Below are positions 25,494-35,074 of a stretch of DNA of 64,000 bases, piece by piece. Position 1 is the first letter of the stretch. Each line of letters starts with the position of its first letter. The DNA is from Euzebya tangerina. Lineage in GTDB: Bacteria; Actinomycetota; Nitriliruptoria; Euzebyales; Euzebyaceae. The translations under genes and the position numbers were made by a program. The notes below the pieces were generated by a model. That model did no database searches and was not told the origin of the DNA. It saw only the letters and a list, made by a program, of their open reading frames with translations. The stretch is taken from the NCBI RefSeq assembly GCF_003074135.1, contig NZ_PPDK01000002.1, positions 62,001 through 126,000 on the forward strand, written 5' to 3'.

Positions 25494-28400
25494 GTGTATC
25501 TCAAATCCGTGCAGATCCGAGGGTTCAAGTCCTTTGCAGACAAGACCCAACTGGACTTCGAGCCAGGCATCACCGTCATCGTCGGGCCGAACGGGTCGGG
25601 CAAGTCCAACATCGTCGACGCGCTGACGTGGTCGATGGGCACACGCAGTGCCAAGGACCTGCGCGGTGGCCAGATGGCCGACGTCATCTTCGCCGGTGCG
25701 AAGAGCCGGAAGGCGATGGGCCGCGCGGCTGTGCAGATCACGATCGACAACGCCGATCAGAGCCTGCCGATCGAGTTCAGCGAGGTCACAGTCGGCCGGG
25801 CGATGTTCGCCAGTGGCGAGAACGCCTACTCGATCAACGACGTCGACTGTCGCCAACTGGACGTCGCCGAACTGCTCAGCGACACGGGCCTCGGGCGTGA
25901 GACCCACACGATCGTCGGTCAGGGTCGGATCGATGCGGTCCTGAACGCCCGACCGGAGGAGCGCCGCGCGTTCATCGAGGAGGCCGCCGGAATCCTGAAG
26001 CACCGCCGCCGCAAGGAACGGGCGCTGCGGAAGCTGAAGCAGATGGACGGCCACCTGGAGCGACTGGTCGATGTGCTGGGGGAGATGAAGCGACAGCTGC
26101 GACCGCTCGAGCGCCAGGCGGAGGCCGCGCAGAAGCACCAAGAGCTCTCCGACCAGCTGGCGGCCATCCGGGTCGATCGGGGCCTGCGGGATCTGGCTGC
26201 GCTGCTGGTGCGGTGGAACGACGAGCTCGAGGATCCCGAGCAGGCGACGGCCCGTCTGGCCGGGCTGGAGGAGTCCCTCGCCGCGCTGCGCGGTTCGGAG
26301 CGTGCCATCTCGCGCGAGCTCTCCGAGCTCAGCCCCGCCGTCCGGCAGGCCACCGAGACCCAGTTCGGGCTGGCCAACTTGGCTGAACGTGCGGCCGGTG
26401 TGGTCGAGCGGATCGTGGAGCGCCGGAACGGACTGACGGAGGCGGCCGAGGAACCGATCGCCGGCCGCCCGCCAGAGGAGCTGCGGGCCGACGCCGACCG
26501 GGCGGGCGCTGAGCTGGCCGAGGTGCAGGACCGCGTGCAGCGCACCGCCGCAGAGCTCGACGCGGCGCGACAGGCCACCGCCGCGGCCGAGCAGGCCCGG
26601 CGGGCGCACGAGCAGGCGGCAGCGGCCGAGGCCCGCCGGCTGGCCGAGTCACGTGAGCGGCAGATTCGGTGGGAAGGGGAGCTGGCGACGCTGCGCTCCT
26701 CCCTGGGGCAGGCCAACGCCGAGTTGGGTCGCCTCGACTCCCAACTCCAGGCGCAGGACGACCGTGCCACCGAACTCGAGGCCGATGCCATCGCGGTCAA
26801 CGAGCAGATCGGTCGCCTCGATGCGCTGCAGCCCGAGCTCGCCGACGCGCTGCGTGGGCTGCGCGAACGGCGCAGCAAGCTGCAGAAGGCCGCATCCGAT
26901 GCTGCTGTGGCCGAGCGAGAGCTGGAACGGCGCCGCGCGTCGCTGGAGGCACGCGCTGACGCGCTCTTCGCGGCCTCCGCAGAGCCTGGGACAGGTGCGG
27001 CGCAGCTGGCAGCCGCGGCCGACGAGGGCCGGATCGAGGGAGTCCTCGGACCGCTGGCCTCGCTGGTCACGGTCGAGGAGGGGTTCGCTGCCGCCGTCTC
27101 AGCCGCCCTCGGCCCGGTGGCTGACGCGACCGTCGTCCACGGCCGCACCGCCGCCGAGGGTGCACTGGGCTTCGTCGCAGACGCCGACGTCGGACGGGCA
27201 CTGCTGTTGGTCGCCGGCTCCCCCCACATCCAGCCCGAGCAGCCGTCGCTGGACTCCATCGGCGCGCGTCCGCTCGGCGAGCTGATCGACGGGCCCGCCG
27301 ACGTGGTCGCCGCCGTGCGTCGCGCGCTGGCCGGCGCCTACATCTGCGACGACCTGGCCGCCGCCTGTCGCCTGGCCGACACCCGACCCGATCTGATCTT
27401 CGTCACCCCGGACGGCGAGTTGGCCGGCGCTCGCGGACACGCTGGCGGTGGCGCCGCCGCCCACACGGCGGTCCTGGCTCGGGCGGCCGCGGAAGAGGCC
27501 AAGGCCCAGGCCGACGCCCTGGCCAGCGATCTCGGGGTAGCCCACCGTCGGGTGGGCGATGCCGACCGCGCGGTAGAGGACATCGCCGAGGATCTCCAGG
27601 CCGCGCAGGCATCGATGCAGGAGTCCGACGCCCAGATCACGGCCGCAGCCGAGCGCATGGGGCGGCTGCGCAAGGAATTGAAGCGCTGCGAGGCCGAACG
27701 GGAGCAGATCCGGCGACAGCACGATCAGATCAGCCGGCAGGCCGAGGATCGCGCGACCCGCATCGCGGCTCTGGAGGAGCGGGGGCCGCAGACCCCCGAG
27801 CGCGATCCGCGGTTCGAGGGCGTTCCCACCGGGGACCTCGAAGCAGAGCGTCTGGACGATGCGCTCGTCGCGGCCCGGGAGGGCGAGGTCCAAGCTCGAC
27901 TGGCCGCCTCATCCGCGGCGCAGGACGCCGACGAGCTGCAGCGGCGGATCGCCGAACTCCTCACCGAGGCCGACCGTGTCGAGGCCCAACTGGCCGAGCG
28001 CCGTCGGCGCCAGGCGGCGCGTCTGGCTGCCATCGCCCGGTGCGACGAGTTGGAGGGCGTGGCCCGCAGCGTTCACCAGCGGGCACAGGACTCGCGGGTG
28101 GCAGCTGCTGCGGAGCGCGACCGGCTGGAGGACGCCAGGTCCGAGCAGCAACGCCAGCTGGGTGTCGTCCGGGCACGGGCTGCTGAGCTCGACGCCGATC
28201 TCGCCACCGAGAAGGACAACCGCCACCGCGAGGATCTGATCCGTCAGGAGTTGGGCCTGCAGATCGAAGGGGTCCGTGGGCGCCTCCGCGAGTTGGGGAT
28301 CACCGATGCCGACGCGCAGGTCACCGAACGGGGTGATGATCTCGTCGCCGGCGGCGAGGAGCGCAACGCCGAGTTGGCCGAGGCCGAGGATGGCTTGGCT

Positions 28401-29051
28401 CGCAAGATCGGGCTGCTCGGCACGGTCAATCCCCTCGCGCTCGAGGAGTTCCACGCCCTCAAGGAGCGGCACGCCTTCATGACCGACCAGTTGGCGGACC
28501 TGCGCTCATCGAAGGCCGACCTGTTGCGCGTGGTCGAGGCGGTGGACGTTCGCATCCGTGACGTGTTCGAGGCCGCCTTCGACGACGTCGCCCACCACTT
28601 CGAGCGCATCTTCCCGATGCTCTTTCCCGGCGGATCCGGCAAGCTGATCCTGACCGAGCCAGACGACATGCTCACGACCGGGGTGGAGGTGGAAGCTCGA
28701 CCCCCTGGCAAGAAGGTCAAGCGGCTCAGCCTGCTCAGCGGTGGCGAACGGTCGCTGACCGCGCTCGCGGTGCTGTTCGCGATCTTCGCCGCTCGTCCCT
28801 CACCCTTCTACGTGCTGGACGAGGTCGAAGCCGCGTTGGATGATGCGAACCTCGGTCGCTTCCTGGCGGTCCTCGACGACTTCCGTGGGACGAGCCAGTG
28901 GATCATCGTCAGCCACCAACGCCGGACCATGGAGGTCGCCGACATGATCTACGGGGTGTCGATGGACTCGAGCGGCGTCAGCAAGGTCATCAGCCGCAAG
29001 CTGGAGCGATCGGGTCTGGTTGGTGCTGGTGCGGCGCCACCGCGCGGCTGA
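25494..29051 (+). CDS. smc: Chromosome segregation protein SMC
   Basis: This 1185-residue ATPase condenses and segregates the chromosome with ScpA and ScpB. The N-terminal YLKSVQIRGFKSFADKT leads into Walker A (GPNGSGKSNIVDAL); long coiled-coil arms flank a hinge at about residues 500-640 (GVLGPLASLVTVEEGF, GHAGGGAA); the C-terminal head has the signature LSGGERSLTALAVLFAI and Walker B FYVLDEVEAALDD. The GTG at 25494 was chosen because homology begins there; a TAGACT box is 11 nt upstream. Length is normal. scpA and scpB are not in the window. Confidence 0.96.
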   Translation: MYLKSVQIRGFKSFADKTQLDFEPGITVIVGPNGSGKSNIVDALTWSMGTRSAKDLRGGQMADVIFAGAKSRKAMGRAAVQITIDNADQSLPIEFSEVTVGRAMFASGENAYSINDVDCRQLDVAELLSDTGLGRETHTIVGQGRIDAVLNARPEERRAFIEEAAGILKHRRRKERALRKLKQMDGHLERLVDVLGEMKRQLRPLERQAEAAQKHQELSDQLAAIRVDRGLRDLAALLVRWNDELEDPEQATARLAGLEESLAALRGSERAISRELSELSPAVRQATETQFGLANLAERAAGVVERIVERRNGLTEAAEEPIAGRPPEELRADADRAGAELAEVQDRVQRTAAELDAARQATAAAEQARRAHEQAAAAEARRLAESRERQIRWEGELATLRSSLGQANAELGRLDSQLQAQDDRATELEADAIAVNEQIGRLDALQPELADALRGLRERRSKLQKAASDAAVAERELERRRASLEARADALFAASAEPGTGAAQLAAAADEGRIEGVLGPLASLVTVEEGFAAAVSAALGPVADATVVHGRTAAEGALGFVADADVGRALLLVAGSPHIQPEQPSLDSIGARPLGELIDGPADVVAAVRRALAGAYICDDLAAACRLADTRPDLIFVTPDGELAGARGHAGGGAAAHTAVLARAAAEEAKAQADALASDLGVAHRRVGDADRAVEDIAEDLQAAQASMQESDAQITAAAERMGRLRKELKRCEAEREQIRRQHDQISRQAEDRATRIAALEERGPQTPERDPRFEGVPTGDLEAERLDDALVAAREGEVQARLAASSAAQDADELQRRIAELLTEADRVEAQLAERRRRQAARLAAIARCDELEGVARSVHQRAQDSRVAAAAERDRLEDARSEQQRQLGVVRARAAELDADLATEKDNRHREDLIRQELGLQIEGVRGRLRELGITDADAQVTERGDDLVAGGEERNAELAEAEDGLARKIGLLGTVNPLALEEFHALKERHAFMTDQLADLRSSKADLLRVVEAVDVRIRDVFEAAFDDVAHHFERIFPMLFPGGSGKLILTEPDDMLTTGVEVEARPPGKKVKRLSLLSGGERSLTALAVLFAIFAARPSPFYVLDEVEAALDDANLGRFLAVLDDFRGTSQWIIVSHQRRTMEVADMIYGVSMDSSGVSKVISRKLERSGLVGAGAAPPRG

Positions 29052-29141
29052 GTCTGCGGAAAACCGGTCAAGTTTCGCCACAATCGGCCGATACTCCTCT
29101 CTGCACACCCCTGTTCTCTCACCTGTGAGGTCCGTTTCGTC

Positions 29142-29309
29142 ATGAAGAAGTTTGCCTGCGGCGATGTTGTCCCTGGTTGCGACGCCACCTTCGAGGGGGA
29201 GACGGTCCAGGCCATCCTCAGTCAGGTGGGCATCCACGCCCGGGACGGACATGGCATCAACCAGGTGACCGACGACCTGATCCAGTCGGTCACGGACAAC
29301 ATCCACTGA
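29142..29309 (+). CDS. DUF1059 family small protein
   Basis: This 55-codon gene encodes MKKFACGDVVPGCDATFEG followed by ETVQAILSQVGIHARDGHG and a helical end. It matches the DUF1059 family of small proteins, with the two characteristic cysteines (Cys6, Cys13) that could bind a metal or form a disulphide, and a His-rich segment (HARDGHG). The function of the family is unknown. It follows smc by 90 nt, and the EAL gene begins 6 nt after its stop, so the two are probably one operon. Confidence 0.85.
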   Translation: MKKFACGDVVPGCDATFEGETVQAILSQVGIHARDGHGINQVTDDLIQSVTDNIH

Positions 29310-29314
29310 CACCA

Positions 29315-30472
29315 GTGGACCAGCCCGGGGACGAGACGGTGCACCTCGAGACACCTGTCGGGACGGACGCCCGGGACCTCCCCCGGGCCGACCGGCCCTA
29401 CACGCCGACGCGGGATGAGATCCTGGCCGTGTGCCGGGACAACAACCTGCTGTCCCACGTGGCTCAGCCGATCATCGATCTCGGCCGGGGCACCATCGTC
29501 GGGTTCGAGGTTCTCGCTCGGTTCTTGCAGGGCTCACCCGATACCTGGTTCGCGGCGGCGACATCCCACGGGCTCGCCGCACAGCTTGATGCGATCGCGC
29601 TGCGCAAGGCGCTGCACTGGTTGCCGGACCTGCCCCGCAACACCTTCCTCACCGTCAACATCGAGCCGCACAGCCTGCTGGATGAGGCCGTCCAGGCCGT
29701 CTTCCGGGAACACGGCAACCTCGATCGGCTGGTCGTCGAGCTGACCGAGCACTCCAAGATCGGCAGCTTCGCCAGCCTTCGCAAGCCGATCGAGCAGCTG
29801 CGTGCAGCAGGTGCGATGATCGCTGCCGACGACGTCGGGTCCGGCTACGCCGGCATGCAGATGCTGCTCGAGATGCGGCCACAGATCGTCAAGATCGATG
29901 GCTCGCTCGTCTCCGGCATCGACCGGGACCCTGCGAAGCGGGCCGTCGTCCGCATGTTGGGTGAGTTGGCCGGACGGATCGACGCGTGGGTGCTGGCGGA
30001 GGGGATCGAGCGCGAGGAGGAGCTCACGGAGATCATGCGGCTCGGTGTCCCGCTCGCGCAGGGCTTCTATCTGCGCCGACCGCAGACACCCTTCGACACG
30101 GCCATGTCGCTGCAGACCACCGCTCTGATCCGAGGACAGGCCGCCCAGCTGTCAGCTCGTGAGCAGGTCAGCAGCATCATGGACGTGGTGCCGCTGGTTC
30201 CCTCCTCCACCGAACCGCCCGACCAGGTCACCGCCGTCGAGGTCAACGCCTACAGCCGGCCGTACGCGCTCCTCCACCGCGGCGAGCGGGTCATCAGTCC
30301 GCTCGTGGTCCAGTCGACGGAGTACATCTCCGACGTGGCCAAGCGCGTCGTCGGTCGTGCCGGCGAGCTGACACCGGTCATCGTCGTGGACGTCAACGGC
30401 CGGGCCCAGGGCATCGTGCGCCCCCGACAGCTCCTGAGTGCGCTGGCTGACCGGATCACCACCGAGCAGTAG
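29315..30472 (+). CDS. EAL-domain c-di-GMP phosphodiesterase with C-terminal CBS-like domain
   Basis: The 385-residue protein has an EAL domain at about residues 45-275. The catalytic set looks complete: Glu65 in GFEVLAR (EVL instead of EAL), Asn in LTVNIEP, Glu in VVELTEH, the Asp pair in AADDVGSGYA, Lys in VKIDGSL, Glu in LAEGIE and Gln in AQGFYL. It should hydrolyse cyclic di-GMP. The loop is DDVG rather than DDFG. The last 95 residues resemble a single CBS module (VVQSTEYISDVAKRV, PVIVVDVNGRAQGIVR), which may sense nucleotides. The GTG at 29315 follows DUF1059 by 5 nt; GTG 29339, with GGGGA upstream, is the alternative start. Confidence 0.85.
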   Translation: MDQPGDETVHLETPVGTDARDLPRADRPYTPTRDEILAVCRDNNLLSHVAQPIIDLGRGTIVGFEVLARFLQGSPDTWFAAATSHGLAAQLDAIALRKALHWLPDLPRNTFLTVNIEPHSLLDEAVQAVFREHGNLDRLVVELTEHSKIGSFASLRKPIEQLRAAGAMIAADDVGSGYAGMQMLLEMRPQIVKIDGSLVSGIDRDPAKRAVVRMLGELAGRIDAWVLAEGIEREEELTEIMRLGVPLAQGFYLRRPQTPFDTAMSLQTTALIRGQAAQLSAREQVSSIMDVVPLVPSSTEPPDQVTAVEVNAYSRPYALLHRGERVISPLVVQSTEYISDVAKRVVGRAGELTPVIVVDVNGRAQGIVRPRQLLSALADRITTEQ

Positions 30473-30512
30473 CGCCTAACGCTGTCAGGGCCGCCGGGTA
30501 GCCTGCTCGGCT

Positions 30513-31718
30513 ATGGAACTCATCATCGTCCTGCCCATCGTCGCGGTGATCATCCTGATCGTCGTCGCCGGGCTCTTCGTCGGGCGTCGACGCGGCACCG
30601 GTACCGGCGACGGGGCGGTCGGCGACACCCCACCGGCAGGTGACACGCTGACGCGGGACGACGTCACGACCCGCGAAGAGACTGCCGACGGCATCGAGCC
30701 CGGGCCGCCGGACACAGACGTTGATCCGTACCCCGGCGGTCCCGACCTGCTCATCGAGGACGAGCCGGTGATCGAGGAGGTCACGCTGACGCTTGGTCAG
30801 CGGTTCCGCCTGCGGCTGGCCAAGGCGTCAGGAGCGCTTGGTAGCAACCTGCGCGGCATCTTCTCAGCCGGCCTGGACGAGGACGCCTGGGAGGAGTTGG
30901 AGGAAGCCCTCATCGCTGCCGACGTCGGGGTCGAGGCCACGCTCGAGCTGGTCGAGGGTCTCCGCAACCGCGTCAAGGACGAGGGCATCACCGACGGCGA
31001 GGCGGCGCTGGCGCTGCTGAAGGAGGTGCTCCGCCTCGAGCTCGGCATCGCCGATCGGTCCATGGCCCGGCGTGAGGACGGGCCAACCGTGTGGCTCTTC
31101 ACCGGCGTCAACGGCACCGGCAAGACCACCTCCATCGGCAAGTTGGCGAAGCGGCACGTCGACGCCGGCGAGTCCGTGGTGCTGGCGGCCGCTGACACCT
31201 TCCGTGCCGCCGCCAGCGAACAGCTCGGCGTCTGGGGCGAGCGCGCGGGCGCCCGCGTGGTCCGCCAGGACGAGGGCGCCGACCCGGCCGCAGTAGCCTT
31301 CGACGGCTGGCAGGCAGCCTCGGCCGCGGGCGCCGACCTGCTGATGATCGACACGGCTGGTCGGCTGCAGAACAAGAAGGAGCTGATGGCGGAGCTGTCC
31401 AAGGTCAAGCGCGTCGTCACCCGCGAGTCCGAGCAGTTGGACGAGGTCCTGCTGGTGATCGACGCCACGACGGGCCAGAACGGACTCTCGCAGGCCCAGG
31501 CCTTCACCGACGCCGTCGACGTCACCGGCGTGGTCCTGACCAAGCTGGACGGCACCGCGAAAGGCGGGATCGTCATCGCGATCCAGCGAGCACTGGACAT
31601 CCCGGTCAAGCTGGTGGGACTGGGCGAGGGCATCGACGATCTGGCCGAGTTCGACCCCGACGCCTTCATCGACGCGCTGTTCGCCGAGGTCGCCCCAGAC
31701 GCGGACAACGCGTCGTAG
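30513..31718 (+). CDS. ftsY: Signal recognition particle receptor FtsY
   Basis: This 401-residue GTPase docks SRP-bound ribosomes at the membrane. It starts with a membrane anchor (MELIIVLPIVAVIILIVVAG), then an acidic linker, the N domain, and the G domain with GVNGTGKTTSIGKLA, AADTFRAAA, DTAGRLQN, TKLDGTAKGG and the closing GLGEGIDDLAEFDP. The ATG is 8 nt after TAGCCT (30499-30504). The direct membrane helix is the actinobacterial form. ffh follows 1.8 kb downstream, with two genes inserted between them. Confidence 0.96.
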   Translation: MELIIVLPIVAVIILIVVAGLFVGRRRGTGTGDGAVGDTPPAGDTLTRDDVTTREETADGIEPGPPDTDVDPYPGGPDLLIEDEPVIEEVTLTLGQRFRLRLAKASGALGSNLRGIFSAGLDEDAWEELEEALIAADVGVEATLELVEGLRNRVKDEGITDGEAALALLKEVLRLELGIADRSMARREDGPTVWLFTGVNGTGKTTSIGKLAKRHVDAGESVVLAAADTFRAAASEQLGVWGERAGARVVRQDEGADPAAVAFDGWQAASAAGADLLMIDTAGRLQNKKELMAELSKVKRVVTRESEQLDEVLLVIDATTGQNGLSQAQAFTDAVDVTGVVLTKLDGTAKGGIVIAIQRALDIPVKLVGLGEGIDDLAEFDPDAFIDALFAEVAPDADNAS

Positions 31719-31730
31719 ACGGACCCGCAC

Positions 31731-32642
31731 GTGCCCTCGATCGACCAGCTTGATGCGGACGAGGTCCGAGACGCACTGGCGTTGCTCGGGCTGGACGATC
31801 CCGGGTCGACGCACACGGCCCGGCGCCTGCTCCGCGAGCAACTGATCGCGCCAGGAATGGTCGCCGACCTGGTCAGTCGCGCGGAGGATGTCACGGCCGA
31901 GGTGTTCCGAACCGTCGCGATCGATGGTGCCGCCTCCGTGGAGGACCTGATCGGCCGCGGCTGGGCCGGGCGGGGTCGACTTCCTGCGCCCCTCGACTGG
32001 CTGCAGCGCCGCGCACTGGTGATCGTGGGGGACGAGGGGCTGGTGCACGCCACCGATGAGGCCAGACACGGCTACGCCACGCTGACGTTCGATCTGCCAC
32101 CGGCCGAGGACGTGGACGTCGATGCGCTGGAGGAGCCACCACCTGAACCGACGGCCCCGCTGCTGATCGAGGAGGCCCGGACAGTGGTGATCGCGCCCAC
32201 GCAGGCGGCGCTCGACCGGGCAGCGGCTGTGCCTGGCGCCGCACTGCGGACGGTCGCTGACACCGTGGCGATCTCCTCCCGGCCACCCCTGGTGGTGCAG
32301 TCGGCACTCGAATCGGCCGGGGCCGAGGTCAGCGCGGCACACGGCATCACCGTGTCCGAGCGGGAGATGACGTTGCCCGGGGCGGAGGAGGAGGCGGTCG
32401 GGCCACGTGCCATCCGACAGCTGGTGTCGCGTGCGCTGCAAGAGCAGCGCCAGTTGCGTCTGGAGTACTTCGCTTCCTCCCGCGGCGGGCAGGCCACCGA
32501 ACGCGTGGTCGATCCGTGGGCGTTCGAGGACGATTTGCTGCGGGGGTACTGCCATCTCCGCAGTGCGGAGCGAGCCTTCGCAGTCGATCGGATCGGCCGT
32601 GCCCGTCTGCTGGCGACCGCGGTGTCGCACCGGCCCGAGTGA
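31731..32642 (+). CDS. WYL-domain protein
   Basis: This 303-residue protein ends in a WYL-type domain (LRLEYFASSRGGQATERVVDPWAFEDD, then LRGYCHLRSAERAFAVDRIGRARL), a fold that binds nucleic acid or nucleotide ligands in regulators such as PafBC and DriD. The N-terminal 130 residues are helical without an obvious helix-turn-helix, followed by an acidic Pro-rich linker. It starts with GTG 12 nt after ftsY and ends 4 nt before the GNAT gene, so the three are one transcript. Its place between ftsY and ffh is unusual. Whether it binds DNA is unclear. Confidence 0.75.
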   Translation: MPSIDQLDADEVRDALALLGLDDPGSTHTARRLLREQLIAPGMVADLVSRAEDVTAEVFRTVAIDGAASVEDLIGRGWAGRGRLPAPLDWLQRRALVIVGDEGLVHATDEARHGYATLTFDLPPAEDVDVDALEEPPPEPTAPLLIEEARTVVIAPTQAALDRAAAVPGAALRTVADTVAISSRPPLVVQSALESAGAEVSAAHGITVSEREMTLPGAEEEAVGPRAIRQLVSRALQEQRQLRLEYFASSRGGQATERVVDPWAFEDDLLRGYCHLRSAERAFAVDRIGRARLLATAVSHRPE

Positions 32643-32646
32643 AGCG

Positions 32647-33474
32647 GTGTCTGGCGACGTGAGCATCGAGCAGGATGGCGGGGTGGACGAGGCTCCGGGG
32701 CATCCCAGTGGACTGTCCACCGAGGCGATGGTCCGGCGAGTTCAGAGCTTCGACTCGGTCTTCTACGACCGGATCGCAGAGCAGGTCACGGACCTCCCCT
32801 TCGGCGTCGCCAGGCTGACCCCCGAGCTACCCCGGGTCTACTCCATCAACGGCGTGGAGGTCACCAAGCCGGCTGCGCTGAGCGAGGTGCTGCGAGCGAC
32901 CGAGGTGGTCATGACGACGGCCGAGATGCGGCATCGGCTTGTCTTCACCAGCGTCCCGGAGGTGGCGTGGACCCTCGGACCCGGCCTGACCGACCGGGGG
33001 TGGTCCATGTCGCGCACCGTGTACATGGTGCACGACGGCGTGACCGAGCCGCTGGTCTCGCCGCTCGGCTTCGACCTGGTCGACATCGAGCGCTGGACTG
33101 CGGTCTCGGCCGCGTTCACCGCCGACAACGAGTGGGGCAGGTCCGCGCCGGTCCAGGCGGACATGGTCGGCCGGGACCGTCGGGTCGCGGAGCGGATCGA
33201 CACGACCTTCGTGTTGTCGAGCAACGGGCAGGCCGGCTGTCACGTGTACCGGGGTGCAGGCACCGCCCAGATCGAGCAGGTCCACGTCCTCAGTGAGGCC
33301 CGTGGGCACGGACACGGTACCGGGCTGCTGGCGAAGGCCCTGCAGGTCGCAGCAAACGAGCGATTGACCTTCCTCATCGCCGACGCCGACGACTGGCCGC
33401 GACAGTGGTATGAGCGGTGGGGCTTCGTGGCGGTGGCGTCGGCCTGGGAGTGGCTGCGTCTGCCGACCGAGTGA
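32647..33474 (+). CDS. GNAT-family N-acetyltransferase
   Basis: The 275-residue protein has a C-terminal GNAT domain. The acetyl-CoA loop is EARGHGHGTGLLAKAL, preceded by the strand IEQVHVLS and followed by FLIADADDWPRQWYERWGFVAV, the usual end. The N-terminal half may be a second degenerate GNAT fold. The GTG at 32647, 4 nt after the WYL stop, was chosen for coupling; GTG at 32659 or 32683 are alternatives. Substrate unknown. It lies just before ffh. Confidence 0.78.
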   Translation: MSGDVSIEQDGGVDEAPGHPSGLSTEAMVRRVQSFDSVFYDRIAEQVTDLPFGVARLTPELPRVYSINGVEVTKPAALSEVLRATEVVMTTAEMRHRLVFTSVPEVAWTLGPGLTDRGWSMSRTVYMVHDGVTEPLVSPLGFDLVDIERWTAVSAAFTADNEWGRSAPVQADMVGRDRRVAERIDTTFVLSSNGQAGCHVYRGAGTAQIEQVHVLSEARGHGHGTGLLAKALQVAANERLTFLIADADDWPRQWYERWGFVAVASAWEWLRLPTE

Positions 33475-33517
33475 GCGGTCGAGTGAGCTGAGGTGCGCCG
33501 GTAGGGTGGGTGGCCTC

Positions 33518-35041
33518 ATGTTTGATGCCCTCCAGGACCGTCTCGACGCCGTCTTCGACCGCTTCCGCAGCTCCAAGTCCCTCTCCGAGGACCAGGTCGC
33601 CGAGGGGCTGCGCGAAATCCGCCTGGCCCTGCTCGAAGCCGACGTGAACTTCAAGGTCGTCAAGACCTTCACGGGGCGGATCAAGGAGCGGGCTGTCGGC
33701 AGCGAGGTGTCCGAGGCACTCGATCCCGGCCAGCAGATCATCAAGATCGTCAACGAGGAACTGGTCACGATCCTGGGTGAGCAGTCGGCGGCCCTCGACC
33801 TCGGCTCGGCGTCTCCGGCCGTCATCATGCTGGCGGGTCTGCAGGGCGCCGGTAAGACCACGGCGGCCGGGAAGCTGGCCAAGCTGTTGAAGAGCAAGGG
33901 TCGATCCGTGGTCCTGGTGGCGTGTGACCTGCAGCGCCCCGCAGCGGTCCGTCAGTTGCAGGTCCTGGGGGAGCGGGTCGGCGTTCCGGTGTTCGCTCCG
34001 AAGACGGAGGGCGACCCGGTCGAGGTGGCTGAGAATGCCATCGCCGAGGCCAAGCGGCTGGGTGCCAGCGTCGTCATCGTGGACACCGCCGGCCGGACCA
34101 ACATCGATGAGGAGATGATGCAGCAGGCCGCCGACATCAAGGCGGCCGTGAACCCGGCAGAGACCCTCTTCGTCATCGACGCGATGATCGGTCAGGAGGC
34201 GGTCAACGTCGCGAGGGCCTTCCAAGAGGCAGTGGACTTCACGGGGGTGATCCTCTCCAAGCTGGACGGTGACGCCCGTGGTGGCGCCGCCCTGTCGGTG
34301 GCTGAGGTCACCGGCCGACCCATCAAGTACGCCTCCGTCGGTGAGAAGCTCGAGGAGTTCGAAGCCTTCCACCCCGACCGCATGGCCGGTCGGATCCTCG
34401 GCATGGGTGACGTCCTGACGCTGATCGAGAAGGCCGAGGCCGTCTACGAGGAGGGCCAGCAGGAGGAGATGGCCCAGCAACTGCTCTCAGGGCAGTTCAC
34501 GCTGGAGGACTTCCTCAGCCAGCTGCAGTCGGTCCGGCAGATGGGACCCATCGGCAAGCTGATGGAGATGATCCCCGGCATGGGCAAGGCCATGAAGGAG
34601 GCCCAGGCGGAGATCGACGAGGACGACCTCAAGCGCATCGAGGCGATCATCCAGTCCATGACGCTGGAGGAGCGTCGCAACCCCGACATCCTGAACGGGA
34701 AGCGGAAGAAGCGGATCGCGCGCGGATGCGGCCGGTCGGCCCAGGAGATCAACGAACTGCTGCGCTCCTACAAGGAGATGCGCAAGATGATGAAGAACCT
34801 GGGCCCCATGATGGGCGCCATGGGCGGGGGCGGCGGCACGATCAGTCAGGCCCGGGCGCTGCGCAAGATGCAGAAGGAGCTCGGCGGCGGGGGCGACATG
34901 TTGGAGCAGCTCGCGGCCCTGTCCGGGGATGACCCGATGGCGATGGCCGGCATGGGCGGCCCGCCGAGCGGCTCGGGCAACAAGCCGGTCCCGCGCCGGA
35001 ACAAGAAGGTGCCGAAGCGCAAGAAGAAGAAGCGTCGGTAA
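33518..35041 (+). CDS. ffh: Signal recognition particle protein Ffh (SRP54)
   Basis: The 507-residue GTPase binds signal peptides and 4.5S RNA. It has the N domain, Walker A GLQGAGKTTAAGKLA, DLQRPAAVRQL, DTAGRTNID, SKLDGDARGG and the methionine-rich M domain (PGMGKAMKEA, RRNPDILNGKRKKRIARGCGR, YKEMRKMMKNLGPMMGAM), ending in a strongly basic tail. The ATG at 33518 fits the normal N-terminus (MFDALQDRLDAVF); TAGGGT lies 10 nt upstream. In many actinobacteria rpsP-rimM-trmD-rplS follows; here it does not. Confidence 0.96.
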   Translation: MFDALQDRLDAVFDRFRSSKSLSEDQVAEGLREIRLALLEADVNFKVVKTFTGRIKERAVGSEVSEALDPGQQIIKIVNEELVTILGEQSAALDLGSASPAVIMLAGLQGAGKTTAAGKLAKLLKSKGRSVVLVACDLQRPAAVRQLQVLGERVGVPVFAPKTEGDPVEVAENAIAEAKRLGASVVIVDTAGRTNIDEEMMQQAADIKAAVNPAETLFVIDAMIGQEAVNVARAFQEAVDFTGVILSKLDGDARGGAALSVAEVTGRPIKYASVGEKLEEFEAFHPDRMAGRILGMGDVLTLIEKAEAVYEEGQQEEMAQQLLSGQFTLEDFLSQLQSVRQMGPIGKLMEMIPGMGKAMKEAQAEIDEDDLKRIEAIIQSMTLEERRNPDILNGKRKKRIARGCGRSAQEINELLRSYKEMRKMMKNLGPMMGAMGGGGGTISQARALRKMQKELGGGGDMLEQLAALSGDDPMAMAGMGGPPSGSGNKPVPRRNKKVPKRKKKKRR

Positions 35042-35074
35042 CCCGTCGCTCGCCGGTTCTGCAGCGGGGTCTCC

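Noticed and set aside
25919-27259. A 446-codon minus-strand frame inside smc
   Set aside because: It is almost entirely Ser, Ala and Arg, as expected opposite a coiled-coil region rich in Glu, Ala and Arg codons.
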